Source of the DNA: Bacteroidota bacterium
GTDB taxonomy: Bacteria; Bacteroidota; Bacteroidia; Bacteroidales; FEN-979
Length of the DNA: 64,000 nucleotides
Assembly (NCBI GenBank): GCA_026391355.1
Contig: JAPLDH010000047.1
Location: forward strand, 62,001-126,000
Reading direction: 5' to 3'
Below are positions 37,609-46,355 of the stretch, piece after piece. The notes under the pieces were generated by a model. It did not search any database. It was given only the letters and a program-made list of their open reading frames with translations, and was not told the origin of the DNA. Made by a program: the position numbers and the translations under genes. How positions within the stretch are numbered: position 1 is the first letter of the stretch; each line of letters begins with the position of its first letter.

Positions 37609-39030
37609 TCAGATCAGGATGATTTTTCTTTGAACCGTTTTTCCATTCACTGTAATAGAGCACAAATAAACGCCAGGAGTGACACGAACACCTCCACTGT
37701 TGGTTCCATCCCATTTCAGATGATGAATACCGGCGGCTTCACGATCCGATTCTTTCAAGCTTACAACCTGTTTGCCGAGGGTATTTATTATCACCACAGA
37801 TATCACAGATTCCACAGAAAGTTGATACTCAATTTCGACTGTTTCCGAAAATGGATTAGGATTGGTCTTTACACCGAAACCGTCAGGAGAACCGGGATCA
37901 TTTATTCCGGTGGCGATATCTGCAGTGGTCATCCAAAGTTGCCAGTGGCCATTACGGTAAGATTCCCAAACATCAAATAGATAATTATGATCACCGGAAA
38001 AAAAATTAAAGAGTTGAGGATGAGTATCTGCACCGGAAAAATTTGAAAGGTTCAAATAATCAAAATTACCATAACTCAGGTTGCTCCCATAGATCTCCAT
38101 ATTCCCGTTCTGATCCGATGCGAATGTCAGAGGCCAGATATGAGCATAATCAGATGGTTCGGCATTGCCACTTTTTGTAAATATGAAAACCGTACAATAG
38201 GAGGGTTGGAGATTATTACCGGGCACAAGATCGGAAACAGAATCGGGGGTATAGGAAGGATAATCATTCATCAGCCGCCAGTAACCCGATCGTTTTTGAT
38301 CAAATACCAGATCAATACCTGCCTGGGCCGGATGAGTATCATTTCCAAGTGACAAATGCCGGCAAGGTGTGCCACTGATGGAGACCGGAGTGCTCCAGCT
38401 TCCCGATTGAAATGTGGAATACCACACCAGTGAATCCTTCAGCCAGAATGCATCTCCTGAAATAATGAGTGGATTGCTGCATCCTCCTGTTGCCAGTTCA
38501 GACGGGCTATATCCAGTCTCCTGCGCCATCACATTGCCATTTTTAAGCCAGATCACGGATGCATATGGAGGAGTACCATCGGCTGAAAAGCTGGTCTCAT
38601 CATCGGATGTTGTCAGAACAGGGATCATGGGTGAAACGATCCCTCCATTTAAATAATTAATGCGATAAATGTCCCAGTTGCCATTCATATCCGTCTCAAA
38701 ATAAACGCTGAACAGCGTATCACCATCCAGGTATTTCAGGATTTTAGGGTTCCGGAAATGAACATTTGGAAGCGAGGCAATCACAAAGGGAGCAGCCATA
38801 GGTTGCAAACATCTGCCCATGAGGGCTGTTGAACTGGCATCACCGGATCGTTCCCAGCACATGTAAAGTGGAGACCCGAAACCATTGAATATTAACAAGT
38901 CGGATAAGGTTGCATTCCTGTTGTCGTTGACTGAATCCGAAACAGGAATGGGTACCGACCATTGCCAATCCTGACCATACGAGATTAACGAGAGTAAACA
39001 GGACAATAGAAGTGTATAAAATGTTTTCAT
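37609..39030 (-). CDS. Exported protein with T9SS type A sorting domain
   Basis: A 473-residue protein. The start at 39030 gives a signal peptide (MKTFYTLLLSCLLSLISYG, cleavage before QDW). The central 350 residues are beta-rich with Ser/Asp-containing repeats (LFSVYFETDMNGNWDIYRIN, SDQNGNMEIYGSN) resembling beta-propeller blades. The C-terminal 85 residues are a T9SS type A domain (NPNPFSETVEIEYQL, SGGVRVTPGVYLCSITV, TVQRKIILI). The FlgD-like Ig insert WDGTNSGG is visible. Function unknown; secreted or surface-attached. Confidence 0.82.
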   Translation of the reverse strand: MKTFYTLLLSCLLSLISYGQDWQWSVPIPVSDSVNDNRNATLSDLLIFNGFGSPLYMCWERSGDASSTALMGRCLQPMAAPFVIASLPNVHFRNPKILKYLDGDTLFSVYFETDMNGNWDIYRINYLNGGIVSPMIPVLTTSDDETSFSADGTPPYASVIWLKNGNVMAQETGYSPSELATGGCSNPLIISGDAFWLKDSLVWYSTFQSGSWSTPVSISGTPCRHLSLGNDTHPAQAGIDLVFDQKRSGYWRLMNDYPSYTPDSVSDLVPGNNLQPSYCTVFIFTKSGNAEPSDYAHIWPLTFASDQNGNMEIYGSNLSYGNFDYLNLSNFSGADTHPQLFNFFSGDHNYLFDVWESYRNGHWQLWMTTADIATGINDPGSPDGFGVKTNPNPFSETVEIEYQLSVESVISVVIINTLGKQVVSLKESDREAAGIHHLKWDGTNSGGVRVTPGVYLCSITVNGKTVQRKIILI

Positions 39031-39044
39031 AGGATAGTTTTTTT

Positions 39045-39052
39045 CAAATATA
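39045..39052 (-). promoter_or_regulatory. Candidate -7 element (TATATTTG on minus strand)
   Basis: It is 15 bases before the start of the T9SS cargo gene at 39030, within the TAnnTTTG consensus. Confidence 0.45.
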
Positions 39053-39127
39053 CATGCTTTGAAAAAAAAATACAAAAAAAGTTGTGACTTATGCTCACCT
39101 AAACCGATTAAGGAAGAAATTTTCAAT

Positions 39128-40405
39128 ATGACAGGTATGACAGAAGAATTTCTTCATTATTTATGGGAATACAGGTTACTTAAACCGGATTTACAAACCT
39201 GTGACGGAGTTGAACTGACGATTCTGCATCCGGGTAAACATAACCGTGATGGTGGTCCCGATTTTTTTAATTCGAGGATCAGGATCAGGGATACAATCTG
39301 GGCCGGAAATGTGGAGATCCATGTCAATGCTTCTGACTGGCTCAGGCACCGGCATCAGGAAGATCCTGCTTATGAAAATGTGATATTACATGTTGTTTTT
39401 GAGAATGACATCAATATTGTGGACCGGTATGGGAAAATTCTCCCAGTCCTTGAGGTCAAAGGATGTTTTCCGGAAACAATTTATTCCCGGTACCGGGATT
39501 TTATACTCAACCGCTCCTGGATCCCATGTGAACCGCAATTAAAAGATGTCCCGGGGTTTGTTTTTGATCAGTGGTCTGCAGCCCTTGTACTGGAGCGGTT
39601 GGAACAAAAAATTCATCTGATGAAACAATCCTGGGCATCGAATCAATATGATTGGGAAGAGACCTGTTACCAGTTTCTGTTTAAAGCTTTCGGATTCAAG
39701 ATCAACGCACATGCTTTTGAATTACTGGCGAAATCCATTTCCTGGAGAACCCTGCAAAAGCACAGGGATCATCCATTTCAACTGGAATCGCTCTTATTTG
39801 GGCAGGCAGGAATGTTAATGGGAGATTTTTCAGAGGAATACCCTCAGAAATTAGCAAAAGAGTATGAATTCCTGCGCCAGAAATATGAATTGGATTCCAT
39901 TGAAAAGGGAATATGGAAATTCTTACGCTTACGCCCTTCTAACTTTCCAACCATCCGCATCGCACAATTGGCATCGCTTATCGAAGCAAAGGAAAATCTT
40001 TTTTCAGAGATACTTGAATCCGGTTCAGTAGAAAAGTTAACCGGAATATTTTCTGTCGCTGCATCGAAATACTGGAATGATCATTTTATGTTCGGGCGGT
40101 TGACTGCCAATAGTCAGAAAGTTGTCGGGATTGCATCGATCCGTCTGGTCATCATGAATTTTGTAGTCCCTTTTATGTTCTTTGCCGGCCAGGAAAAAGG
40201 GAAAAAAAACTATAAGGAAAGGGGGATGACCATCCTTGAGCAACTGCCGGGTGAGGTCAATGCTGATCTGATAAGGTGGAAGGAACTGGGGCTGCCCGTC
40301 TCCAATGCTTTATACACACAAGCGTTAATCCAGTTGAAAACCAGTTATTGTGATAAAATCAGATGTCTCGATTGCAGGATAGGGAATCAGCTCCTTAGAA
40401 CATAG
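39128..40405 (+). CDS. DUF2851 family protein
   Basis: A 425-residue protein of a Bacteroidota family of unknown function. Family marks are MTEEFLHYLWEYRLL at the start, LHPGKHNRDGGPDFFNSRI, WAGNVEIHVNASDWLRH, and YENVILHVVFEND in the N-terminal nuclease-like part. The end carries CDKIRCLDCRIGNQLL. Acidic and Asn residues in the first 100 positions recall restriction-endonuclease-like folds, which is inference. ATG 39137 is the alternative start; the TTG at 39059 is not supported. Confidence 0.8.
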   Translation: MTGMTEEFLHYLWEYRLLKPDLQTCDGVELTILHPGKHNRDGGPDFFNSRIRIRDTIWAGNVEIHVNASDWLRHRHQEDPAYENVILHVVFENDINIVDRYGKILPVLEVKGCFPETIYSRYRDFILNRSWIPCEPQLKDVPGFVFDQWSAALVLERLEQKIHLMKQSWASNQYDWEETCYQFLFKAFGFKINAHAFELLAKSISWRTLQKHRDHPFQLESLLFGQAGMLMGDFSEEYPQKLAKEYEFLRQKYELDSIEKGIWKFLRLRPSNFPTIRIAQLASLIEAKENLFSEILESGSVEKLTGIFSVAASKYWNDHFMFGRLTANSQKVVGIASIRLVIMNFVVPFMFFAGQEKGKKNYKERGMTILEQLPGEVNADLIRWKELGLPVSNALYTQALIQLKTSYCDKIRCLDCRIGNQLLRT

Positions 40406-40412
40406 AATTCAA

Positions 40413-40482
40413 AAATCAAAATGCAACCTGCCTGCCGGCAGGCAAGAATGCAAAAGTCAAAATTTCTAATGACCAATGACCA
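40413..40482. repeat. Perfect 16-base palindrome and short direct repeats between DUF2851 and the HhH gene
   Basis: TGCCTGCCGGCAGGCA (40429-40444) is a perfect inverted repeat flanked by near-identical AAAATGCAA / GAATGCAAAA segments. It is followed by two copies of AATGACC before the next start. Such elements are often scattered in Bacteroidota intergenic DNA; function unknown. Confidence 0.6.
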
Positions 40483-41196
40483 ATGACAAATAACAAAAAG
40501 ACCCTGAACCTTGTAAAGGATTTCCTGACCTTCAACCGCAGGGAACAACGCGGGATATTGGTACTTGTATCACTTTTATTCGGGATTGTAATTGCGGATG
40601 CGCTGATTCCGTATGTTGTGCCGGGTAGATCAACCGACTTGCCGCAGTTCGAAAAGGAAGTTGGTTTATTTGAGGAGGCTCTTCACCGGTCGGATTCGCT
40701 GGATAGCCTGAAGAAAGTTCAGAATCAATCATTTCATCAGGGGAAATTCATTTCTGGAAAGGATAAGAGTGATACCTATAAAGCAAAGCAGGTGTTTATC
40801 ATTGATCTCAATACGGCTGATACAATGGATCTGCAACGGTTGTATGGGATCGGATCTGCCTTCGCTAAAAGGATCATAAAATACCGCGAACGGCTTGGAG
40901 GTTTCATTGATAAAATGCAACTGATGGAGGTTTTTGGAATGGATCTTTCCCGTTTCAAGGGAATCGAAAAGTATATCACTACCAACAACGAACCGGTTCA
41001 AAAGATTAATTTAAATACAGTGACTTTCAAAGACCTTATGAAGCATCCATATTTTCCGTTTTCTGTTACAAAGGCAATCATGATGTATAGAAAGGATCAT
41101 AAGGTCATCAGGTCTGTCGGGGAGTTAAAAAGGATCGGGGAGATCAGCGATTCGGCTTACAAAAGAATTTCGGTGTATCTGAAAGTGGAGGAGTAA
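40483..41196 (+). CDS. Helix-hairpin-helix (ComEA-like) protein
   Basis: A 237-residue protein. One membrane helix near residues 22-42 (GILVLVSLLFGIVIADALI) anchors it. Two helix-hairpin-helix units follow: DLNTADTMDLQRLYGIGSAF with KRIIKYRERLGGF near 108-140, and INLNTVTFKDLMKHPYFPF near 180-198. These bind DNA backbone non-specifically, as in ComEA. It could deliver DNA to the ComEC protein encoded 18 kb away; that link is inference. Confidence 0.8.
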   Translation: MTNNKKTLNLVKDFLTFNRREQRGILVLVSLLFGIVIADALIPYVVPGRSTDLPQFEKEVGLFEEALHRSDSLDSLKKVQNQSFHQGKFISGKDKSDTYKAKQVFIIDLNTADTMDLQRLYGIGSAFAKRIIKYRERLGGFIDKMQLMEVFGMDLSRFKGIEKYITTNNEPVQKINLNTVTFKDLMKHPYFPFSVTKAIMMYRKDHKVIRSVGELKRIGEISDSAYKRISVYLKVEE

Positions 41197-41220
41197 CGTC
41201 TAAAAGAGGGATCAAGGGAT

Positions 41221-41260
41221 CACGTAACCACGTAACCACGTAACCACGTAATCACGGAAT
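41221..41260. repeat. Octamer tandem repeat (CACGTAAC) x5
   Basis: Three exact copies of CACGTAAC are followed by two degenerate ones (CACGTAAT, CACGGAAT). They sit between the HhH gene and the rhomboid stop codon, in a spacer of convergent genes. Confidence 0.8.
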
Positions 41261-41940
41261 CAGGGGATCGGGGGATTCGGAGGGTTTCCTTCCGGGTCTT
41301 CCTCATAACCCTGATATTCTGTAGGATCATCACTCTCCTCCTCATCTTCCCATACGTAAATTTTTCTTTGAGGACCGGCTTTGCGGAAATACACGGCAAG
41401 AACAATTCCTGCAAGGATCCCCATCATATGCGATTCCCATGAGATCCGTTCACGCGGGAAAAGCTGCGGGAAAACACCCCAAACCATCCCTCCATATAGA
41501 AATGAGATCAACAGGGTGATCGACATAAGTTTTGCATCCCGGCGAATAATACCGCTTAAAAAAAGAAATGAAGCAAATGCATAAACAACACCGCTGGCTC
41601 CAATGTGGATCGAATCACCTCTGCCAATGAACCAGACCCATAATCCTGTAATTAACCAGGAAAGAATAACTATTCTCCAGGCAATCACCCTGTAAAAATA
41701 AAAAAGCAGCGATGACAATACAAAGAGAGGGATGGTATTCGCAAAAAGATGGGAGAAATTTGCATGAAGCAGCGGGGCCGTTATGATTCCGGGCAGTCCT
41801 TTCAGGTGAAGCGGCTGAAGTCCGAATTGCTGCAGATCAATAATAAAAATAACTTCAACTAATTTCACAAGCCAGATTACCAATACAAATATTGCAGGAT
41901 ATATCAGGCTCTGAAATATTTTTCGTTGATCTTCGTTCAT
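41260..41940 (-). CDS. Rhomboid-family intramembrane serine protease
   Basis: A 226-residue protein with about six membrane segments. The catalytic Ser is S116 in HIGASGVVYAFASF, and the catalytic His is H171 in SWESHMMGILAGI. The LLHANFSHLFANTIPLF loop is also typical. The tail from residue 190 is acidic and Pro-rich (EEDPEGNPPNPPIP) and runs up against the octamer repeats. It cleaves membrane proteins within the bilayer. The start at 41940 (MNEDQRKIFQ) is chosen over an upstream extension to 42060. Confidence 0.88.
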   Translation of the reverse strand: MNEDQRKIFQSLIYPAIFVLVIWLVKLVEVIFIIDLQQFGLQPLHLKGLPGIITAPLLHANFSHLFANTIPLFVLSSLLFYFYRVIAWRIVILSWLITGLWVWFIGRGDSIHIGASGVVYAFASFLFLSGIIRRDAKLMSITLLISFLYGGMVWGVFPQLFPRERISWESHMMGILAGIVLAVYFRKAGPQRKIYVWEDEEESDDPTEYQGYEEDPEGNPPNPPIP

Positions 41941-42033
41941 CCTTGCACTAATAATCCTTGTTTTGTTGTCTTGAAAAACCTGGTTAAAAATAGTTATAAA
42001 ACACGTTCTTAAACAGTATTTATAAAAATAATA

Positions 42034-42041
42034 TACCTTTG
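42034..42041 (+). promoter_or_regulatory. Candidate -7 element (TACCTTTG) for the CtpA-like gene
   Basis: TACCTTTG lies 34 bases before the ATG at 42076. Confidence 0.5.
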
Positions 42042-42075
42042 ATGTCTCAAATCCATTCATTAATAAGCTGTTGAT

Positions 42076-43800
42076 ATGCGAGTAAAAGTAAGTTCGGTCC
42101 TGAATGGGCTAATTGTTATTTTCATCCTTGTATTGAATGGGAGTAATCCTTGTTTTAGCCAGAATTGGGATGCAAATGATGGTATTAAGAAGTACAATGT
42201 CCTGCTGCAGATCATCAATTATGCTTATGTTGACAGTGTAAATAATGCGAAGCTGGTTGAAAAAGCCATCGTGGAAACCCTGAAAGAACTGGATCCTCAT
42301 TCAGCATATATCCCAAAAAAGGATGTTGAAAAAGCCAATGAGAACCTGGTAGGTAATTTTGAAGGTATTGGTATTCAGTTTGAGATTCTGAATGATACGA
42401 TCAATATTGTACATACAATAACCGGTGGGCCGTCGGAAAAACTGGGAATTATGCCGGGGGATAAAATTGTAAGGATCAACAAAGCTGTATCGAAGATGAT
42501 CATGGATGAAAAAGGAGTTCAATTCCAATTGAAACAAGAAAGTGGAGATACAATTGCACCACCAGGATGGAAGACTGTAAATGACCAGTGGGAAGATGCC
42601 ACAGGGAAGAAGGTGAATAACCAATATGTCCTTGACAGGCTGAGGGGAAAGAAAGGTACCAGGGTTAGTATATCCATTTTCAGAAAAGGTAAAAAGGATC
42701 TGATCGATTATACCATTGTACGGGATAAAATTCCCATTAACAGTATTGATTGTTATTATATGATCGCACCCGGTATAGGTTACATCAATCTTACCCGTTT
42801 TTCGGGAACATCCATGACTGAATTCCATGATGCCCTCAGAAAGCTGAAAGCAGAAGGTTTGAAAAACCTGATCCTTGATCTCCGGAATAATTCAGGTGGA
42901 TATATGATGACGGCTGTTGAACTGGCTGATGAATTCCTTTCCGGGGAAAAACTGATCGTGTACACCCAGGGGCTGAGGAGTCAGAAAGAGATCTATAAAT
43001 CGACAGGGAATGGCGATCTGCAGCATGGTAAGCTGGTTGTTATGATTAACGAGAATTCAGCATCAGCCAGTGAAATTGTTTCAGGAGCCATCCAGGATTG
43101 GGACCGGGGTATCATTCTTGGCCGGCGGTCATTTGGGAAAGGACTTGTTCAACGTCCGTTCCAGTTGCCTGACAGTTCGCAAATCCGCCTGACTACTGCC
43201 CGCTATTATACTCCTTCCGGCCGGTGCATTCAGATGTCATATGCAGAAGGAGCCGACAAATATTATGAATCTTTCCGCGACCGCTTCAAACATGGAGAAA
43301 TGGTGAGTTCCGACAGCATTAAATTCCCGGATTCACTGAAATATTATACTTCGCAAAAGAGGGTTGTATATGGTGCAGGTGGGATCATGCCTGATGTTTT
43401 CATTCCACTTGATACCAGTGCTTTCACTGATTATTTTATCGATCTGAGACGGAAGAATGTGGTCAATCGTTTTATCGGGGATTATGTCGATCAGAACCGT
43501 ACCACACTGAAAAAGGAGTATCCTGATTTTAAAACATTTGACAATAAATTTGTGATCGAAGAATCATTTCTGAAGAACCTTACCGACAGGGCTACCAAGG
43601 AGGGCGTAAAGATGGATGAAAAGGGGTACGGTCTTGCGAAGGAACTGATAAAAAATCAGATCAAAGCCCTGGTTGCAGAAAAGTTATGGGATATCAATGC
43701 TCTTTACGAGGTGCTCAACGAATTTGACAAAGAGGTGCAAAAGGCGGTCAAGGTGGTCAATGATGATGCCCTTTTCAGTAAGTTAAAAATTCAACATTAA
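42076..43800 (+). CDS. C-terminal processing peptidase (S41, CtpA/Prc-like)
   Basis: A 574-residue exported protease (signal LNGLIVIFILVLNGSNPCFS). The N-terminal helical domain ends DPHSAYIPKKDV. The PDZ domain spans about 85-215 (GNFEGIGIQFEI, GGPSEKLGIMPGDKIVRIN). The S41 core shows NLILDLRNNSGGYM and catalytic S330 within NSASASEIVSGA; K355 in RSFGKGLVQRPF is 25 residues later, as in Prc. It trims or degrades periplasmic proteins at their C-termini. The GT2 gene follows after 13 bases. Confidence 0.92.
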   Translation: MRVKVSSVLNGLIVIFILVLNGSNPCFSQNWDANDGIKKYNVLLQIINYAYVDSVNNAKLVEKAIVETLKELDPHSAYIPKKDVEKANENLVGNFEGIGIQFEILNDTINIVHTITGGPSEKLGIMPGDKIVRINKAVSKMIMDEKGVQFQLKQESGDTIAPPGWKTVNDQWEDATGKKVNNQYVLDRLRGKKGTRVSISIFRKGKKDLIDYTIVRDKIPINSIDCYYMIAPGIGYINLTRFSGTSMTEFHDALRKLKAEGLKNLILDLRNNSGGYMMTAVELADEFLSGEKLIVYTQGLRSQKEIYKSTGNGDLQHGKLVVMINENSASASEIVSGAIQDWDRGIILGRRSFGKGLVQRPFQLPDSSQIRLTTARYYTPSGRCIQMSYAEGADKYYESFRDRFKHGEMVSSDSIKFPDSLKYYTSQKRVVYGAGGIMPDVFIPLDTSAFTDYFIDLRRKNVVNRFIGDYVDQNRTTLKKEYPDFKTFDNKFVIEESFLKNLTDRATKEGVKMDEKGYGLAKELIKNQIKALVAEKLWDINALYEVLNEFDKEVQKAVKVVNDDALFSKLKIQH

Positions 43801-43813
43801 GAGGAAGGGAACA

Positions 43814-45022
43814 ATGTTGTTCATTGCCCTTCCTGTCCTGAATGAAGGGGAATTTTTACCCCGGTTCATGTCATGTTTATCCAATCAGACTTGCAGGGAG
43901 TTCAGGTTATTTGTCTGTGTCAATCAGCCGGATAAATGGTGGACTGATCCTGTTAAAGTTGACATTTGCCGGAATAATGTTTCCGCAATCAATTATCTGG
44001 AAAACATCCGTGATACGGATATTGTCATCATTGATCGCTGTACACCGGGAAATGGCTGGAAAGGACGTAAACACGGTGTCGGCTGGGCCCGAAAAACGGT
44101 GATGGATGCGATCAATGTGATTGCGAATTCAACAGATATCATCATCAGTCTTGATGCAGATACGACTTTCAATGAAAATTATTTCGAATCGGTTGTGGAG
44201 AATTTCAGGAAACATTCTGATGGAGTTGCATTGGCTGTTCCATATTTCCACAAACCTGTACAGGATGAAGGCACTTACCGGGCAATACTGAGATATGAAA
44301 TTTATATGCGTCATTATGTCCTGAATTTATGGCGCATAAGAAGTCCATACACATTTACTGCCTTAGGATCTGCTACGGCATGCCCGGTTTGGGCATACAG
44401 GGCCATCGGTGGGATGACACCGAAAATGAGCGGTGAAGACTTTTACTTCCTTCAGAAACTTAGAAAATTCGGGCGTGTATTATTTTGGAACAGTGAAAAA
44501 GTTTACCCTGAAGCACGTTTCTCCGACAGGGTGTACTTTGGAACAGGTCCGGCAATGATCAAAGGAAATAATGGCGACTGGTCAAGTTATCCATTCTATT
44601 CTACTGAGTTTTTTGATGAGATACTGGAAACATACAGGATGTTCCCTTCCTTTTACTTAAAAACAACATCTACAAGAGTGTCTGATTTCCTTTGCGGGAT
44701 CTTTGGTGAAAAGGATCCTTTTGCACCGTTACGGTCGAATGCACGAACAGTGGAACAATTCATCCGTGCCTGTCATGAAAAGTTTGACGGGTTAAGGATC
44801 CTGCAGTACCTGAAAAAAAGACAGATTCAACAACCTGAAGAGGATGAAACCAGCCTGCACAGGTTTTTGCGAAGGTTTTATTCCCCGGAAGAGCTGATTG
44901 AAATTAAGGATGCTTTGGAGTCCCTCTCATTCAGAAATGGAAGATTGGAAGAACTGGAAAAGATCAGAACCTTTCTGATGAAAAAAGAGGAGGAGTACCA
45001 GGTTAACTCAATACGGTGTTGA
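43814..45022 (+). CDS. Family 2 glycosyltransferase-like protein
   Basis: A 402-residue protein with a GT-A fold: FIALPVLNEGEFLPRFMSCL (UDP-binding start), then DXD-like motif IISLDADTTFNENYF near residues 109-124, and MSGEDFYFLQKLRKFG (the ED/acidic catalytic region). No membrane segments are evident, so it is probably cytoplasmic or membrane-associated. The C-terminal 100 residues are helical. Donor and acceptor are unknown. It follows CtpA by 13 bases, and its last 20 bases overlap the sucC 3' end on the other strand. Confidence 0.8.
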   Translation: MLFIALPVLNEGEFLPRFMSCLSNQTCREFRLFVCVNQPDKWWTDPVKVDICRNNVSAINYLENIRDTDIVIIDRCTPGNGWKGRKHGVGWARKTVMDAINVIANSTDIIISLDADTTFNENYFESVVENFRKHSDGVALAVPYFHKPVQDEGTYRAILRYEIYMRHYVLNLWRIRSPYTFTALGSATACPVWAYRAIGGMTPKMSGEDFYFLQKLRKFGRVLFWNSEKVYPEARFSDRVYFGTGPAMIKGNNGDWSSYPFYSTEFFDEILETYRMFPSFYLKTTSTRVSDFLCGIFGEKDPFAPLRSNARTVEQFIRACHEKFDGLRILQYLKKRQIQQPEEDETSLHRFLRRFYSPEELIEIKDALESLSFRNGRLEELEKIRTFLMKKEEEYQVNSIRC

Positions 45023-46193
45023 CCTGGTCGGCAGCTTCCTGCAGAGTGATTGCAGATAAAACTCGCAAACCCGATTCATCAATGATCCTTTTCCCTTCTT
45101 CAGCATTCGTTCCTTGTAAACGGACAATGATGGGTACCTCGATTTTGCCTATGTTATTGTAAGCATCCACAACGCCCTGGGCAACACGGTCACATCTTAC
45201 AATACCTCCGAAGATATTTACAAGAATGGCTTTAACGTTAGGATCTTTCAGGATGATCCGGAAACCTGCCTCCACCCGTTTGGCATTGGCTGATCCGCCA
45301 ACATCAAGGAAATTGGCAGGATCGCCTCCTGATAATTTAATGATGTCCATTGTGGCCATAGCCAGTCCGGCGCCGTTTACCATACAACCTACATTCCCGT
45401 TAAGCTTTACGTAATTAAGATCGTTCCGGCTGGCTTCCACTTCGATGGGATCTTCTTCATCATAATCCCTCATCGCAGCAATATCGAGGTGCCGGAACAG
45501 TGCGTTATTGTCGATCACCACTTTTGCATCGGCGGCCAGGATTTTATCATCGGAAGTTTTAAATACGGGATTGATCTCAATCAGAGAAGCATCGGTTCCA
45601 TCATAGGCAGCAAAAATACCATGAACGAACTTCACCATGTTTTTATGGGCTTCCCCGGCCAGGCCGAGGTTAAATGCTACTTTTCTTGCCTGGAAAGGTT
45701 GCAGGCCTACCTTTGGATCAATTTCTTCGGTAAAGATCTGTTCCGGTGTCTCCTCCGCAACTTTTTCGATTTCCATACCTCCGCGGGGTGAATACATGAG
45801 GATGGTATGCCCTTTTTGACGGTTCAGTAAAACGCTCATGTAGATTTCCGAGGGTTCGGTCAGACCCGGATAGAAGATATTCTGTTCCACCAGCACCTTC
45901 CTGACTTTTTTTCCCTGGGCACCGGTTTGGGGAGTTATGAGCGTCATGCCGATGATCTGGCCGGCATAGAGTCTAACCTCCTCAATACTTTTGGCAACTT
46001 TAACACCTCCGCCTTTTCCCCTTCCGCCGGCATGAACCTGGGCCTTGATCACCCATTTATCACTTCCTGTGCTGTTTTGGATGATTTCTGCAGCTTTAAC
46101 TGCTTCTCCGGGTGTTTGCACCGGGATCCCTTCAGGAATGGCAACGCCATATTGCTTAAGGATCGATTTGCTCTGATATTCGTGAAGATTCAT
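45003..46193 (-). CDS. sucC: Succinate-CoA ligase (ADP-forming) subunit beta
   Basis: A 396-residue ATP-grasp subunit. It begins MNLHEYQSKSILKQYGVAIP and carries KAQVHAGGRGKGGGVKVA (nucleotide site), YMSVLLNRQKGHTILMYS, LIEINPVF, and NGAGLAMATMDIIKLSGG. It ends with ILVNIFGGIVRCDRVA and VRLQGTNAEEGK. It makes succinyl-CoA or runs in reverse with sucD, which is not in this window. It has a TAAATTTG box upstream and converges with the GT2 gene. Confidence 0.96.
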   Translation of the reverse strand: MNLHEYQSKSILKQYGVAIPEGIPVQTPGEAVKAAEIIQNSTGSDKWVIKAQVHAGGRGKGGGVKVAKSIEEVRLYAGQIIGMTLITPQTGAQGKKVRKVLVEQNIFYPGLTEPSEIYMSVLLNRQKGHTILMYSPRGGMEIEKVAEETPEQIFTEEIDPKVGLQPFQARKVAFNLGLAGEAHKNMVKFVHGIFAAYDGTDASLIEINPVFKTSDDKILAADAKVVIDNNALFRHLDIAAMRDYDEEDPIEVEASRNDLNYVKLNGNVGCMVNGAGLAMATMDIIKLSGGDPANFLDVGGSANAKRVEAGFRIILKDPNVKAILVNIFGGIVRCDRVAQGVVDAYNNIGKIEVPIIVRLQGTNAEEGKRIIDESGLRVLSAITLQEAADQVNTVLS

Positions 46194-46218
46194 GAGATAG
46201 CGGGTTGATATTGGTTTT

Positions 46219-46226
46219 CAAATTTA
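46219..46226 (-). promoter_or_regulatory. Candidate -7 element for sucC
   Basis: On the minus strand this reads TAAATTTG, 25 bases before the sucC start. Confidence 0.5.
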
Positions 46227-46355
46227 AGGAATTTTAATTAACTCAACCCCCGGAGTGGTCGCACAAAATAAGATTTAGCCACAAAAGGTATTTTAAATGT
46301 AAAATAAGAAATTTGCATAATTATCATATTATAATTACGTTTGATATCTTTTTTA

